From: Nitrobacteraceae bacterium AZCC 2146
Lineage (GTDB): Bacteria > Pseudomonadota > Alphaproteobacteria > Rhizobiales > Xanthobacteraceae
DNA length: 64,000 nucleotides
Direction: 5' to 3'
Assembly: GCA_036924855.1 (NCBI GenBank)
Contig: JBAGRP010000001.1
Span: forward strand, 5,940,001 to 6,004,000
In this document: positions 44,263 to 53,626 of the stretch, piece after piece
How positions within the stretch are numbered: the first letter of the stretch is position 1
Layout of the letters: every line of letters starts with the position of its first letter
Program-made: the position numbers and the translations under genes
Notes under the pieces: generated by a model
What the model saw: only the letters and a program-made list of their open reading frames with translations
Told to the model about the DNA's origin: nothing
Databases searched by the model: none

Positions 44263-44275
44263 GAAATCTCTGTTT

Positions 44276-46216
44276 CTAGTGCGGCTGCAATAGGTGGGGA
44301 ACGGCCAGCGTGAACCACGGCACGAATGCCACCACCATCACGCCGATCAGCAGCACCGCAAAATACGGCAACATGGCCCTGCTGGTGGCTTCCAACCGGC
44401 TCTCTGAAACCGTGCACGACACGTAGAAGCCGATGCCGATGGGCGGAATGAAGATGCCGACACCCATCGCGAGGATCATGATCATGCTGTAATGGATGAT
44501 GTCCATGCCGTACTGGCCGGCGATCGGCATCAAGAGTGGACCGAGAATGATCAGCGCCGGCAGGCCCTCCAGCAGGGAGCCGACCACGATCAGCAGGACG
44601 ATCGACCCAAGAATGAACACGGTCTTGTTGTCGCCGAGCGAATGCAGGATGGCGGCGAGATTGGCCGGTAGGTTGGCGGCGGTCAGCGTCCAGCCGAACG
44701 AGAACGCGGCGGCGATGATGAACAGTACCATGCCTGCCAGCAGGCAAGATTCCACGGCGATGGTGTACAGCGTCTTCAGGTCGATGGCGCGGTAGATCAG
44801 GTAGGCCAGCACGAGGCCGTACAAGACGGCGACGGCGGAGACTTCGGTGGGCGTCGCGATGCCGAACCGGATTCCGATCACCATGATGATCGGCATGACC
44901 AGCGGGAGGATCGCGCCGCCGCTGGCGCGCAGCAGCTCGCTTGCCGTGGCACGCGGCACCGCCGCGGTGTTGCGGTGGCGGGACAGCACATAGTTCAGCA
45001 CCATCAGCAGTAGCGCGATCACCGCCGCCGGCAGCAGTCCGGCGATGAACAGCGTGCCGATCGAGATCGGCGCGACGGATCCCAGCACGAGCATGGCAAG
45101 GCTCGGCGGAATCGTCTCTGACATCGCCGCCGAGGCCGCCAGCACCGCGGCACCTTGCTCGGGCTTGTAGCCTTGTTTCTTCAATTCCCGGCGCAGCACC
45201 GATCCGACCGCGACAACGTCGGCGATCTTGGAGCCGGAAATACCGGACACCAGGTAGATGGTCAGCACCACCACCTGCAGCAGGCCGCCGCGCATATGCC
45301 CGACCAGCGTCATGGCAAAGCGCACCAGCCGCAGGCTGATGCCGCCCTTTTCCATGATCAGGCCGGCCCAGATGAAGAACGGCAACGTGAGAAGGATAAA
45401 ATTACTGGTGCCGTCGAAGGTGTTTTGCGCAGCAGCGATCAATGGCGCGACGCCGCTGATCAGCAGGAACATCAGCGAGCCTAGCAACATAGCGAAACTG
45501 ACCGGCAGCCCGAGCAGCACGGCAAGCAGAAACGCCACCAGCATCACGCCCAGCGCAGCGCCATTGCTCAAGTGCAGTGACGGCACGATACTGATGGCGT
45601 AGACGGTTCCGACAAAGACGGCGACGACCACGGCCGCAGGCAACACCTGCCGCGGCGAATATTCGTAGGCCAGCCGCTCGATGGCAAAGATGGTCACCAG
45701 CCCCAACCCGACCGTCAGCGGCAGGATCAGCCAGGCGGCGTTGATGTCGAGGATCGGCGTGTTCGACATCGACGAAATCGACAGCAGATTGAACGAGACG
45801 TAGCCGACCACGGCGGCGGCGACCAGCACCAGCAGATCGATGCCGACGGCGACCGAAATCCGCGTCGGCGCTGACAGCTTTGCGGTGAGAAATTCCACCG
45901 TGGTGTGATGCCGTGCGCGGTAGGCGAGGGCGCCGCCGACAAAGGCGATCAGCGACAGAAATAGTTTTGCGGCCTCGTCGGCCCACAATAGCGACTGGTC
46001 CAACCAGAAGCGCGAGCCGATTTCGGTGAGAACGATGCCGAGCTCGATCACCAGTGCCAGCACCAGGATGGCGCGGAAAACGCTGTCGAGCCCGTTAAGT
46101 GTGGCCTTGATCGCGGAAGCGAGTGGGCCGTTCAGTCTCGATCTCTGGCCCGGATCGAGCGATCCGGGCAGATGCGCCAACTCGCCGTTGTCCAACAGCG
46201 AGATCTGATCAACCAT
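44276..46216 (-). CDS. TRAP transporter permease, fused small and large subunits (DctQM)
   Basis: 646 residues from the ATG at 46214-46216. The N-terminal 230 residues are DctQ-like (GIVLTEIGSRFWLDQSLLWA, LSLIAFVGGALAYRARHHTT). From about residue 235 the DctM domain follows (LGVMLVAFLLAVLLGLPVSF, TLPFFIWAGLIMEKGGISLR, SGISGSKIADVVAVGSVL, IFIPPIGIGFYVSCTV). About 16 membrane helices are expected in total. Fusion of Q and M is a recognised TRAP arrangement. Its start overlaps the end of dctP by eight bases. It precedes the amidohydrolase by 13 bases. Confidence 0.9.
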   Translation of the reverse strand: MVDQISLLDNGELAHLPGSLDPGQRSRLNGPLASAIKATLNGLDSVFRAILVLALVIELGIVLTEIGSRFWLDQSLLWADEAAKLFLSLIAFVGGALAYRARHHTTVEFLTAKLSAPTRISVAVGIDLLVLVAAAVVGYVSFNLLSISSMSNTPILDINAAWLILPLTVGLGLVTIFAIERLAYEYSPRQVLPAAVVVAVFVGTVYAISIVPSLHLSNGAALGVMLVAFLLAVLLGLPVSFAMLLGSLMFLLISGVAPLIAAAQNTFDGTSNFILLTLPFFIWAGLIMEKGGISLRLVRFAMTLVGHMRGGLLQVVVLTIYLVSGISGSKIADVVAVGSVLRRELKKQGYKPEQGAAVLAASAAMSETIPPSLAMLVLGSVAPISIGTLFIAGLLPAAVIALLLMVLNYVLSRHRNTAAVPRATASELLRASGGAILPLVMPIIMVIGIRFGIATPTEVSAVAVLYGLVLAYLIYRAIDLKTLYTIAVESCLLAGMVLFIIAAAFSFGWTLTAANLPANLAAILHSLGDNKTVFILGSIVLLIVVGSLLEGLPALIILGPLLMPIAGQYGMDIIHYSMIMILAMGVGIFIPPIGIGFYVSCTVSESRLEATSRAMLPYFAVLLIGVMVVAFVPWFTLAVPHLLQPH

Positions 46217-47219
46217 GCCCGACTTCCTTGAGCACGGCATCGTAGATATCGGCGCCGATAGTATCCTTGAACTGCGGATAGACGCTCTCGGTTGACTTGC
46301 GATAGGCGTCGCGATTGGGTTCAACCAAAGTCATTCCCTTGGCCTTGAATCGCACGGCGATTTCTTCGCTCTTGGCAGCGATGGTGGTGCGCCAGTCCTT
46401 GGTCATGGTGACCGACGCGGCGCGGATCGCTTCCTGCGCATTGGCCGGCAGGGTATCGAACTTGGCTTTGCTCGCCATCATCACGCCGACATTGTAAACT
46501 TGGTTCGTCAGGTTGATGGTGTTGACGATCTCGTCGTGCTTGGTGGCGGCTACGGAAATCATCGGTGTTTCCACGGCGTCGATCACGCGCTGCGACAGAG
46601 CCAGATAGACTTCCGTGAGGTCGATGGCGATCGGGCTGGCGCCGAGCGCCTTGAATGTGCCCGCGAAGATCGCGCCGGGCTGCACCCGAATCTTGAGCCC
46701 CTTGATTTCGGCGGGCTCGGTCAGCTTCTTGTCCCGCGTCGAGACCACGCGCCATCCCCAGTGGCCATAGCCAAGGCCGATAATTCCCTTCGATGGCATC
46801 ATCTCGAGCAGCTTGCTGCCGGTCGGGCCGTCCAGCACGCGTTCGGCAGATGCCGAGTCAGGAAACAGGAACGGCAGGTCAACGACTTGGAATTTCGGAA
46901 ACACGGTGTCGATGAAGCCCGACGTGTGGGCGCAGAAATCGATGATGCCGGTCTGCAGGCCGGTCATGATGTTGGTGCCGCTGCCGAGCTGGCCGATGCT
47001 GAACACCTGGATTTCGATCGCACCCGAGGTGCGGTTCGAGACGTCCTCGGCAAAGCGCTTCAGCACATCGTAGATCGGATGGTTCTGCGTGTCGGCGAAA
47101 GTCAGCTTCAGCGTATGTGTCGGAGTTGCGGCCCATCCGGTACGGCCGACAAAAGGCATAGCGATGGATGCGGCAAGGCCGGTCGCGCCGATTTGCAAAA
47201 GCTTGCGTCGTTCAATCAT
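46209..47219 (-). CDS. TRAP transporter substrate-binding protein (DctP)
   Basis: 336 residues from the ATG at 47217-47219. The signal peptide is MIERRKLLQIGATGLAASIA, then MPFVGRTGWAA. The mature part shows the DctP ligand fold: HTLKLTFADTQNHPIYDVLK, GAIEIQVFSIGQLGSGTNIM, IKGLKIRVQPGAIFAGTFKA with the conserved Arg that clamps a carboxylate. Periplasmic. It pairs with the fused permease just downstream. The ligand is probably an organic acid; the adjacent amidohydrolase and IlvD-family dehydratase suggest a sugar-acid or aromatic-derived acid. Confidence 0.92.
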   Translation of the reverse strand: MIERRKLLQIGATGLAASIAMPFVGRTGWAATPTHTLKLTFADTQNHPIYDVLKRFAEDVSNRTSGAIEIQVFSIGQLGSGTNIMTGLQTGIIDFCAHTSGFIDTVFPKFQVVDLPFLFPDSASAERVLDGPTGSKLLEMMPSKGIIGLGYGHWGWRVVSTRDKKLTEPAEIKGLKIRVQPGAIFAGTFKALGASPIAIDLTEVYLALSQRVIDAVETPMISVAATKHDEIVNTINLTNQVYNVGVMMASKAKFDTLPANAQEAIRAASVTMTKDWRTTIAAKSEEIAVRFKAKGMTLVEPNRDAYRKSTESVYPQFKDTIGADIYDAVLKEVGHG

Positions 47220-47465
47220 GGTCGGTTTCTCCCTGAAAATATGCAGCCGATCTTCGCCGGTCAGCACGTATGAAGCTCGCAATCTGTCTTGACGTAATTC
47301 CTTGCGCGCAGGACCGCCGTGGCGGCATCAACGCCAGCGATCAGAACTGATGGGAAGTTTAAGGCCGCATATCGCGGGGAAGGAACGATCTCTTTTTTCA
47401 TTCTTGCTTGCGCTCGACAGCATCCTATCGAGCGGTTTGGTGAAAGCCAAGCGCGCCGCGCTCTG

Positions 47466-49193
47466 TTACTTCGCTTGCGAGGGCTCGTCCCTCTTGGCGA
47501 GCATGAAGTCGAAATCACAACCGTCGTCGGCCTGGGTCACTGTCTGCTGGAACAGCCTTGCATAGCCGCGCGCCGGCAGATTCGCCTCGATCGGCGGGAC
47601 CGCCGGCTGGGCTGCGCGGCGGCGTTCCAGTTCGGCGTTGTCGACTAGCAGATTGATCGACCGGCCATCGACGTTGAGACAGATCAAGTCGCCATTGCGG
47701 ACGAGCCCGAGTGGCCCGCCCACAGCCGATTCCGGCGTGATATGCAGCACGATGGTGCCGAAGGCGGTGCCGCTCATGCGCGCGTCGGAAATGCGCACCA
47801 TGTCCTTGACGCCCTGGCGCCCGAGCTTTTTCGGGATTGGCAGATAGCCGGCTTCGGGCATGCCCGGCGCGCCCTTCGGTCCGGTATTGAGCAGCACCAG
47901 AACGTCGTCGGCGGTGACGTCGAGATCGGGGTCGTCTATCCGTAGCGCCATGTCTTCGACCGACTCGAATACCACGGCGCGGCCGGTATGCTGCAGTAGT
48001 CGCGGCGTCGCCGCTGAGCGCTTGATGATGGCGCCACGCGGCGCGATGTTGCCGTATAGTACGGCCATCGAGCCTTCGGCCTTGATCGGATTGTCGCGTG
48101 GACGGATCACGTCCTGGCCCGGTACGATTTCGGCTTCCGCAGCGATCTCGCGCAGCGTCTTGCCGGCGATCGTGTTGGCATCCCCATCGATCAGGCCGCC
48201 GAGTTCGGCGAGCAGCTTCGGCACGCCGCCGGCATGATGGAAATGCTCCATATAGTGCGCACCGGAGGGCTTCAGGTCGATCAGCACGGGAACGATGCGG
48301 CCGACTTCATCGAGCATGTCGAGGTCATAGCCATGAGGGGTGCGATTGGCGATGGCGGTCAGATGAATGATGCCGTTGGTCGAGCCGCCGATCGCCTGCA
48401 TGACCACGGTGGCGTTGCGGAATGCTGCCGGTGTCAGCAGTTCGGAAGGGCGTGGTCCGCCGCTCACCGCCATCTCGGCGGCGCGCTTGCCGCTCGCTTC
48501 AGCGAGGCGGAAGCGTTCGGCATGCGGGGCCGGGATCGTCGCGCTCATCGGCAGCGACAGGCCGAGTACTTCGGTGATGCAGGCCATGGTGCTGGCGGTG
48601 CCCATTACCATGCAGGTGCCGACGGACGGCGCGAGGCGTCCGTTGACCATCTCGATTTCCGCTTCGTCGATCTCGCCGGCGCGGTGCGAGCCCCACATCC
48701 GCCGGCAATCGGTGCAGGCGCCGAGCACCTCGCCCTTGTGATGGCCGACCACCATCGGGCCCACCGGGATCACGACCGTGGGTAGATCGACTGACGCCGC
48801 GGCCATGATCTGGGCGGGCAGGGTCTTGTCGCAGCCGCCGATCACCACGATGGCGTCCATCGGCTGGGCGCGGATCATCTCCTCGGTGTCCATCGCCATC
48901 AGGTTGCGCAGGAACATTGAGGTAGGGTGGGCAAAGCTCTCGTGGATGGAGATGGTCGGAAACACCATTGGCATCGCGCCGGCCAGCATGACGCCGCGCT
49001 TCACCGCCTCGATGATCTGAGGGACATTGCCGTGGCAGGGATTGTAGTCGCTGTAGGTGTTGGTGATGCCGACGATCGGGCGCTCCAGTGCGTCATCCGA
49101 ATAGCCCATCGCCTTGATGAACGCCTTGCGCAGGAATAGGGAAAATCCCGCGTCGCCGTAATTCGTCAGTCCCTTGCGGAGCCCAGTAGCCAT
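47466..49193 (-). CDS. IlvD/EDD-family dehydratase (sugar-acid dehydratase type)
   Basis: 575 residues from the ATG at 49191-49193. Cluster-binding cysteines lie in ITNTYSDYNPCHGNVPQ, VVIGGCDKTLPAQIM and GACTDCRRMWGSHRAG; the Mg-carbamate lysine region and DARMSGTAFGTIVLHI near the C-terminus are as in L-arabonate/D-xylonate dehydratases. The enzyme removes water from an aldonic acid or a 2,3-dihydroxy acid. It is divergent from a sugar ABC operon that also encodes a DapA-family enzyme, the usual next step after a 2-keto-3-deoxy acid, so a sugar-acid role is preferred over branched-chain synthesis. Confidence 0.88.
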   Translation of the reverse strand: MATGLRKGLTNYGDAGFSLFLRKAFIKAMGYSDDALERPIVGITNTYSDYNPCHGNVPQIIEAVKRGVMLAGAMPMVFPTISIHESFAHPTSMFLRNLMAMDTEEMIRAQPMDAIVVIGGCDKTLPAQIMAAASVDLPTVVIPVGPMVVGHHKGEVLGACTDCRRMWGSHRAGEIDEAEIEMVNGRLAPSVGTCMVMGTASTMACITEVLGLSLPMSATIPAPHAERFRLAEASGKRAAEMAVSGGPRPSELLTPAAFRNATVVMQAIGGSTNGIIHLTAIANRTPHGYDLDMLDEVGRIVPVLIDLKPSGAHYMEHFHHAGGVPKLLAELGGLIDGDANTIAGKTLREIAAEAEIVPGQDVIRPRDNPIKAEGSMAVLYGNIAPRGAIIKRSAATPRLLQHTGRAVVFESVEDMALRIDDPDLDVTADDVLVLLNTGPKGAPGMPEAGYLPIPKKLGRQGVKDMVRISDARMSGTAFGTIVLHITPESAVGGPLGLVRNGDLICLNVDGRSINLLVDNAELERRRAAQPAVPPIEANLPARGYARLFQQTVTQADDGCDFDFMLAKRDEPSQAK

Positions 49194-49252
49194 TGCTTCC
49201 TCCATGGCCACGCGGGCCGATTTTGACGGCTTACATCGTCTCTAAGTTACAG

Positions 49253-49265
49253 ATTGTCAATAATA
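49253..49265 (-). promoter_or_regulatory. Operator-like word, left copy, with -35-like TTGACA
   Basis: ATTGTCAATAATA contains, on the minus strand, TTGACA reading towards the dehydratase gene. It is the exact inverse of the word at 49314. A regulator bound here would cover the dehydratase promoter. Confidence 0.55.
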
Positions 49266-49313
49266 GTTGTTCCGTTTAGTCGATTACGTTCATTTTTCGG
49301 TTTGTTCCAATAT

Positions 49314-49326
49314 TATTATTGACAAT
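49314..49326 (+). promoter_or_regulatory. Operator-like word, right copy, with -35-like TTGACA
   Basis: TATTATTGACAAT, 13-bp reverse complement of the left word, 62 bases upstream of the sugar-binding protein start. The pair suggests common control of the divergent units, probably by the GntR protein encoded at 54627-55325. Confidence 0.55.
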
Positions 49327-49387
49327 TATCATTGCCTTCTTCACGGTCCGCCGCAATGAAAAACCAATAATCGGGAAGGAGATCATC

Positions 49388-50671
49388 ATGAGAGCAAGCA
49401 AGCTAAGCCTCGCCGCGATCACCGTGGCTACCCTCATTGCCGGTGCGGCCCCAGCATTGGCGCAGTCCACCCAGATCACGATGTGGAGCAACTGGCCCGA
49501 CGAGCCGGCCAAGAAGGATTGGGTGACGGCCCGAGTGAAAGACTTCGAGGCCGCCAACAAGGCTTGCTCGGTGAAGCTCAGCTTCATTCCCAAGGCCGAT
49601 CTCTACACCCAGGCGAAGTCCGCGGTGCGCACCGGCCAAGCGCCGGACATTTTCTACATGGAGCCGGACCAGCCGGAGTTCCTCGCCGGTGGCTTCCTTG
49701 AGCCGCTGGATAGCTATGTCGATCTGGCGCAGTACGAAGACTGGTCGAAGCCGGCCTGGACCGCCAAGGGCAAGGTCTACGGCCTGCCGGTCGAGGCCTA
49801 TACGGTCGAGCTGTACTACAACAAGGATGCGGTCAAGAAGGCCGGCGTCGACGTGCCGGCGTCGTTCCAGCTCACCCAGGAGCAGTTCACCGATCTGGTG
49901 AAGAAGGGCGTTGCCGCCGGCATCACCCCGGTATCGCAGGGCGTCGGCGATCGTCCGTTCCCGGGCGGGCTACTGCTGTTCGAGTCGCTGCTGCGCAAGC
50001 TTGGCACGGAGGACTATGGCAAGCTGCTCGACGGCAAGCTGTCGTTCAAGGATCCGCGCGTCGTCGAAGTGATGACCTGGATGAAGGCGCTGATCGATGC
50101 CGGCGCCTATCCGAAGAGCTTCTCGACCTTGAAGCTCGGCGAGTCGCACTTCTACTTCTACAACACGCCTGGCGCGCTGACCTTCCCCGACCCGAGCTGG
50201 TTTACCGGACGCGCCTTCGCGCCGCCGGAAGGCGGCGGCATGCCGGCGAATTTCTCGCTCGGCATCATGCAGTTCCCGGCGATGGACAAGGGCGCCTGCC
50301 CGGAGTGCAAGACCCTCGCAGTGGCCGGCAGCTTCGTAATGTATTCGAAGAGCAAGAACAAGGATTGCGCCGGCGCGCTGATGAAGTCGATGGCGACGGT
50401 CGAGAGCGGCACCAAGTGGATGGAGCAGGTCTCGCTGCAGACCGGCCTGAAGTCCGATCCCGCCAAGATCAACAGCCCGCGCAAGGACTATTTTGCCGAG
50501 CTGAACGCGCGCAACAAGGGCGTCAAATACTTCTTCGGCACGCCGCTGCTGTACTACCGCGCGAAGTGCGCGGAAACCTACACCCAGGTGATGAACAACG
50601 CCTTTCCCGCCGGGCTCCTGAGCGTTCAGGAAGCCGCGGAAAAGATGGACGGCGCCTGCTTCAAGAGCTGA
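49388..50671 (+). CDS. Sugar ABC transporter substrate-binding protein
   Basis: 427 residues with a Sec signal (MRASKLSLAAITVATLIAGA, then APALAQ). The mature protein is a family-1 extracellular solute-binding protein: ITMWSNWPDEPAKKDW, GQAPDIFYMEPDQPEFLAGG, VYGLPVEAYTVELYYNKDAV. The ATG at 49388 follows GGAAGGAG. It binds a carbohydrate or related compound in the periplasm. It is the first gene of an eight-gene plus-strand operon. Two permeases and one ATPase follow, the normal arrangement for this class. Confidence 0.93.
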   Translation: MRASKLSLAAITVATLIAGAAPALAQSTQITMWSNWPDEPAKKDWVTARVKDFEAANKACSVKLSFIPKADLYTQAKSAVRTGQAPDIFYMEPDQPEFLAGGFLEPLDSYVDLAQYEDWSKPAWTAKGKVYGLPVEAYTVELYYNKDAVKKAGVDVPASFQLTQEQFTDLVKKGVAAGITPVSQGVGDRPFPGGLLLFESLLRKLGTEDYGKLLDGKLSFKDPRVVEVMTWMKALIDAGAYPKSFSTLKLGESHFYFYNTPGALTFPDPSWFTGRAFAPPEGGGMPANFSLGIMQFPAMDKGACPECKTLAVAGSFVMYSKSKNKDCAGALMKSMATVESGTKWMEQVSLQTGLKSDPAKINSPRKDYFAELNARNKGVKYFFGTPLLYYRAKCAETYTQVMNNAFPAGLLSVQEAAEKMDGACFKS

Positions 50672-50678
50672 GAGAATT

Positions 50679-51626
50679 ATGACCACCACCAGCATGTCTT
50701 CCAAGGCCAGCGAGGGCGCGTCCAACGCCTCCTCGCTGGCTGATCCGCGCCGGGCAAGCTGGTGGGTTCTGGTCGTCTTTCTGTTTCCAGCGCTGGCGAT
50801 CTATGTCGGTCTCACGGCCTATCCGGCGTTCCGGACTTTCTACGACAGCTTCTTCACCATCGAAGGGCTCGATGCGACGTTCGTCGGTCTCGATAATTAC
50901 CGTGCCTTGATGTCTGACGAGACATTCTGGATCTCGGTGCGCAATACGTTCATCTGGTCGTTCATCGCGCCGGTGCTCGATGTCACCACCGGCCTGTTGC
51001 TGGCGCTCGCACTCTATGCCGGCGTGCCGTTCGCGCGCTTCCTGCGCGTCGCCTGGTTCACGCCGGTGCTGCTGTCTTACGTGGTGGTCGCGATCCTGTG
51101 GACGTGGATTTACAATTACGACTGGGGCGTCGTGAACCTCGCGCTGCGCGCCATCGGGCTCGATGCGCTGGTGACCTCGTGGCTTGGTGATCCGCACTTC
51201 GCGCTTGCTGCTTTGATTGTCACCCACGCCTGGAAATGGGCCGGCTTCAACATGGTGGTATGCCTTGCGGCGATCCATTCGCTGCCGAGCGAAGTGCTGG
51301 AAGCATCCGAACTGGATAATTGCGGCTGGGGCGCCAAGCTGCGCTACGTCATCGTGCCGATGCTGCGGCCGACGTTGCTGAACCTTTATATTCTGGCCTT
51401 CATCGGCAAGATGAAGATCTTCGACCTAGTATGGATCATGACCCAGGGCGGCCCGCTGTGGGCGACCGAGACGGTCTCGACCTACGTCTACAAGCGCGCC
51501 TTCAACTGGAACACGTTCGATCTCGGTTATCCCTCGGCGATCGCCTCGGTGTGGTTCGTCGTGGTCTGCGCCGCCGTCGTCATTCTCAATCGCCTGCTGG
51601 CGACCCGCGAACGCCTGGAGTACTGA
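50679..51626 (+). CDS. Sugar ABC transporter permease (UgpA/MalF type)
   Basis: 315 residues with six helices. The first is SWWVLVVFLFPALAIYVGLT. The EAA loop LEASELDNCGWGAKLRYVIVP is followed by LRPTLLNLYILAFIGKMKIF and TQGGPLWATETVSTYVY, all typical of the first of two sugar permeases. It starts seven bases after the binding-protein stop. It makes a heterodimer with the next gene product. Confidence 0.93.
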   Translation: MTTTSMSSKASEGASNASSLADPRRASWWVLVVFLFPALAIYVGLTAYPAFRTFYDSFFTIEGLDATFVGLDNYRALMSDETFWISVRNTFIWSFIAPVLDVTTGLLLALALYAGVPFARFLRVAWFTPVLLSYVVVAILWTWIYNYDWGVVNLALRAIGLDALVTSWLGDPHFALAALIVTHAWKWAGFNMVVCLAAIHSLPSEVLEASELDNCGWGAKLRYVIVPMLRPTLLNLYILAFIGKMKIFDLVWIMTQGGPLWATETVSTYVYKRAFNWNTFDLGYPSAIASVWFVVVCAAVVILNRLLATRERLEY

Positions 51627-51628
51627 CC

Positions 51629-52480
51629 GTGGCCAATACGCTTGCGGAACGCGCACCCTTGCCGCGGTTCTTTAGCCGCGGAGCACTCGCTCTCGTGCTG
51701 GGCATCTATACGTTCTACACGCTCGGGCCGTTCCTGTGGCTGGCGACGATGTCGGTGCGCACCACCGCCGAGATCAGCACCGATCACTATGCCTTTCCGA
51801 AAGTCTTTCATTGGGAGCAGTTTCGGATCGCCTGGGTCGACTCCGACTTCGCAACCTATTTCTGGAATTCGACTATCGTCGTAGCCAGCGCCGTCGCTGT
51901 GGTGACCTTGTTCGGGGCCGCCGCGGCCCATGCGCTGGCACGCTATCGGTTTCGCGGCAACCGGCTGGTCTACGGCATCCTGTTTTCGTCGATCATCTTC
52001 CCGCCGCAGATCACGCTGATCTCGCTGTACCAGATCCTGGTCGATTACAATCTCTATAACAGCCTGCTCGGACTGACGCTGGTCTATGTCTCGCTACAGT
52101 TGCCGCTGACGGTCTATCTGCTGGAAGGCTTCTTCGCCCGCATCCCGCAGGACCTGTTCGACGCCGCCAAGATCGACGGCTACGGCGACCTTGAAATCTT
52201 CCGTCGCATCGTGCTGCCGATCGGCATGCCGGCGATCGCCACCACGTTGATCCTGAATTTCATCCAGCTCTGGAACGAGTTTTTGTTCGCGGTGGTGCTG
52301 ATCACCGATCCCGACAAGCGTACGCTGCCGGTCGGGATCCGCGCCTTCATGGGCGATCACTTCCAGGACATTGGCATGATCGCCACCGGCGTGATGATTT
52401 CGGTCATCCCGGTGATCATCGTCTACATCTTTTTCTCCGAAAAACTCATTCGCGGCATGACTGCCGGCGCAATCAAGTAA
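51629..52480 (+). CDS. Carbohydrate ABC transporter permease (UgpE/MalG type)
   Basis: 283 residues. I choose the GTG at 51629 (ANTLAERAPLPRFFSRGALA), two bases after the previous stop; the frame is open further upstream, but that would overlap the first permease. The second-permease hallmarks are YRFRGNRLVYGILFSSIIFP, YLLEGFFARIPQDLFDAAKI (EAA loop: AAKIDGYGDLEIFRRIVLP) and IQLWNEFLFAVVLI. Six helices. It completes the channel. Confidence 0.92.
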   Translation: MANTLAERAPLPRFFSRGALALVLGIYTFYTLGPFLWLATMSVRTTAEISTDHYAFPKVFHWEQFRIAWVDSDFATYFWNSTIVVASAVAVVTLFGAAAAHALARYRFRGNRLVYGILFSSIIFPPQITLISLYQILVDYNLYNSLLGLTLVYVSLQLPLTVYLLEGFFARIPQDLFDAAKIDGYGDLEIFRRIVLPIGMPAIATTLILNFIQLWNEFLFAVVLITDPDKRTLPVGIRAFMGDHFQDIGMIATGVMISVIPVIIVYIFFSEKLIRGMTAGAIK

Positions 52481-52489
52481 GAGGCAGCC

Positions 52490-53626
52490 ATGGCCGTCGT
52501 CACGCTCGATAAACTCACCAAGCAATACGGGCCGACCGGTCCAGTCGTCGTTGATAAGGTGGATATCCACATCGCCGACGGCGAGTTCATGGTGCTGCTC
52601 GGACCGTCCGGCTGCGGCAAGTCGACCACCCTGCGGATGATCGCGGGGCTCGAGGAGATCAGCTCCGGCAAGCTCTCCATCGGCGACCGCGTCGTCAACC
52701 AGGTGCCGGCCAAGGATCGTGACATCGCCATGGTGTTCCAGTCCTACGCGCTCTATCCGCACATGAGCGTCGCGGAAAATCTCGCCTTCGGCCTGCGTCG
52801 CCGCAAGTTTGCCGCCGCCGAAGTTGAGCGCCGCGTCAACGATGCCGCCAGCATCCTCGGCCTGACGCCGCTGCTGGAGCGCAAGCCCAGCGCGCTGTCC
52901 GGCGGCCAGCGCCAGCGCGTCGCCCTCGGTCGTGCCATGGTGCGCGAGCCGATGGTGTTCTTGTTCGACGAGCCGCTGTCCAATCTCGACGCCGCCTTGC
53001 GCGTCAACACCCGCAGCGAGATCATCAAGCAGCACAAGCGGCTGGGTTCGACGATGATCTACGTCACCCATGACCAGGTCGAAGCCATGACCATGGGCAC
53101 GCGGATCTGCGTCATGAATGCCGGCAAGGTGGCGCAGATCGGCGCGCCGCTCGATGTCTACTGGGAGCCCGCCGACACCTTTGTCGCACGCTTCCTCGGC
53201 TCGCCGCCGATGAACCTCGCGGGCGCCGTAGTCGCGGCGTCCGCCACCGGTCATCTCGCCCGCAGCGCCAGCCTGGAATCGCCGCTGACGCGCTGGGCGC
53301 CCGCGGTGCTCGGCGGACTTGTCGACCGCAAGATCACGCTCGGCGTCCGCGCCGAAGACTTGCAGATGAACAAGGCCGCGCTCGGCTCCGAGTCGTTCGG
53401 CCATGTGCGCGGCCGAACCATTGCCGTCGAACCGCTCGGCGCGGAAACGCTGCTGCTGGTCGAGGTCGAGCCGGGTGTGGAATGGACGGCGCGGCTGCCG
53501 CGCCACGTGCCGGTGTCGACCGACGAGATCGTCGATCTGTATTTCCCCGCCAGCGCGGCCTTTATCTTCGATGCGACCACCGGCCGCGCCGTGATCGGCG
53601 AGGCGCGCCGGGATCCCCGGCAATGA
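52490..53626 (+). CDS. Sugar ABC transporter ATP-binding protein (UgpC/MalK type)
   Basis: 378 residues. Walker A LLGPSGCGKSTTLRMIAGL, Q-loop MVFQSYALYPHMSV, signature ALSGGQRQRVALGRAMV, Walker B FLFDEPLSNLDAALR and YVTHDQVEAMTMG are present. A C-terminal TOBE/OB domain (LGVRAEDLQMNKA, LGAETLLLVEVEPGVEW) is where regulators or inducer-exclusion proteins bind. The stop overlaps the next gene by four bases. Confidence 0.95.
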   Translation: MAVVTLDKLTKQYGPTGPVVVDKVDIHIADGEFMVLLGPSGCGKSTTLRMIAGLEEISSGKLSIGDRVVNQVPAKDRDIAMVFQSYALYPHMSVAENLAFGLRRRKFAAAEVERRVNDAASILGLTPLLERKPSALSGGQRQRVALGRAMVREPMVFLFDEPLSNLDAALRVNTRSEIIKQHKRLGSTMIYVTHDQVEAMTMGTRICVMNAGKVAQIGAPLDVYWEPADTFVARFLGSPPMNLAGAVVAASATGHLARSASLESPLTRWAPAVLGGLVDRKITLGVRAEDLQMNKAALGSESFGHVRGRTIAVEPLGAETLLLVEVEPGVEWTARLPRHVPVSTDEIVDLYFPASAAFIFDATTGRAVIGEARRDPRQ

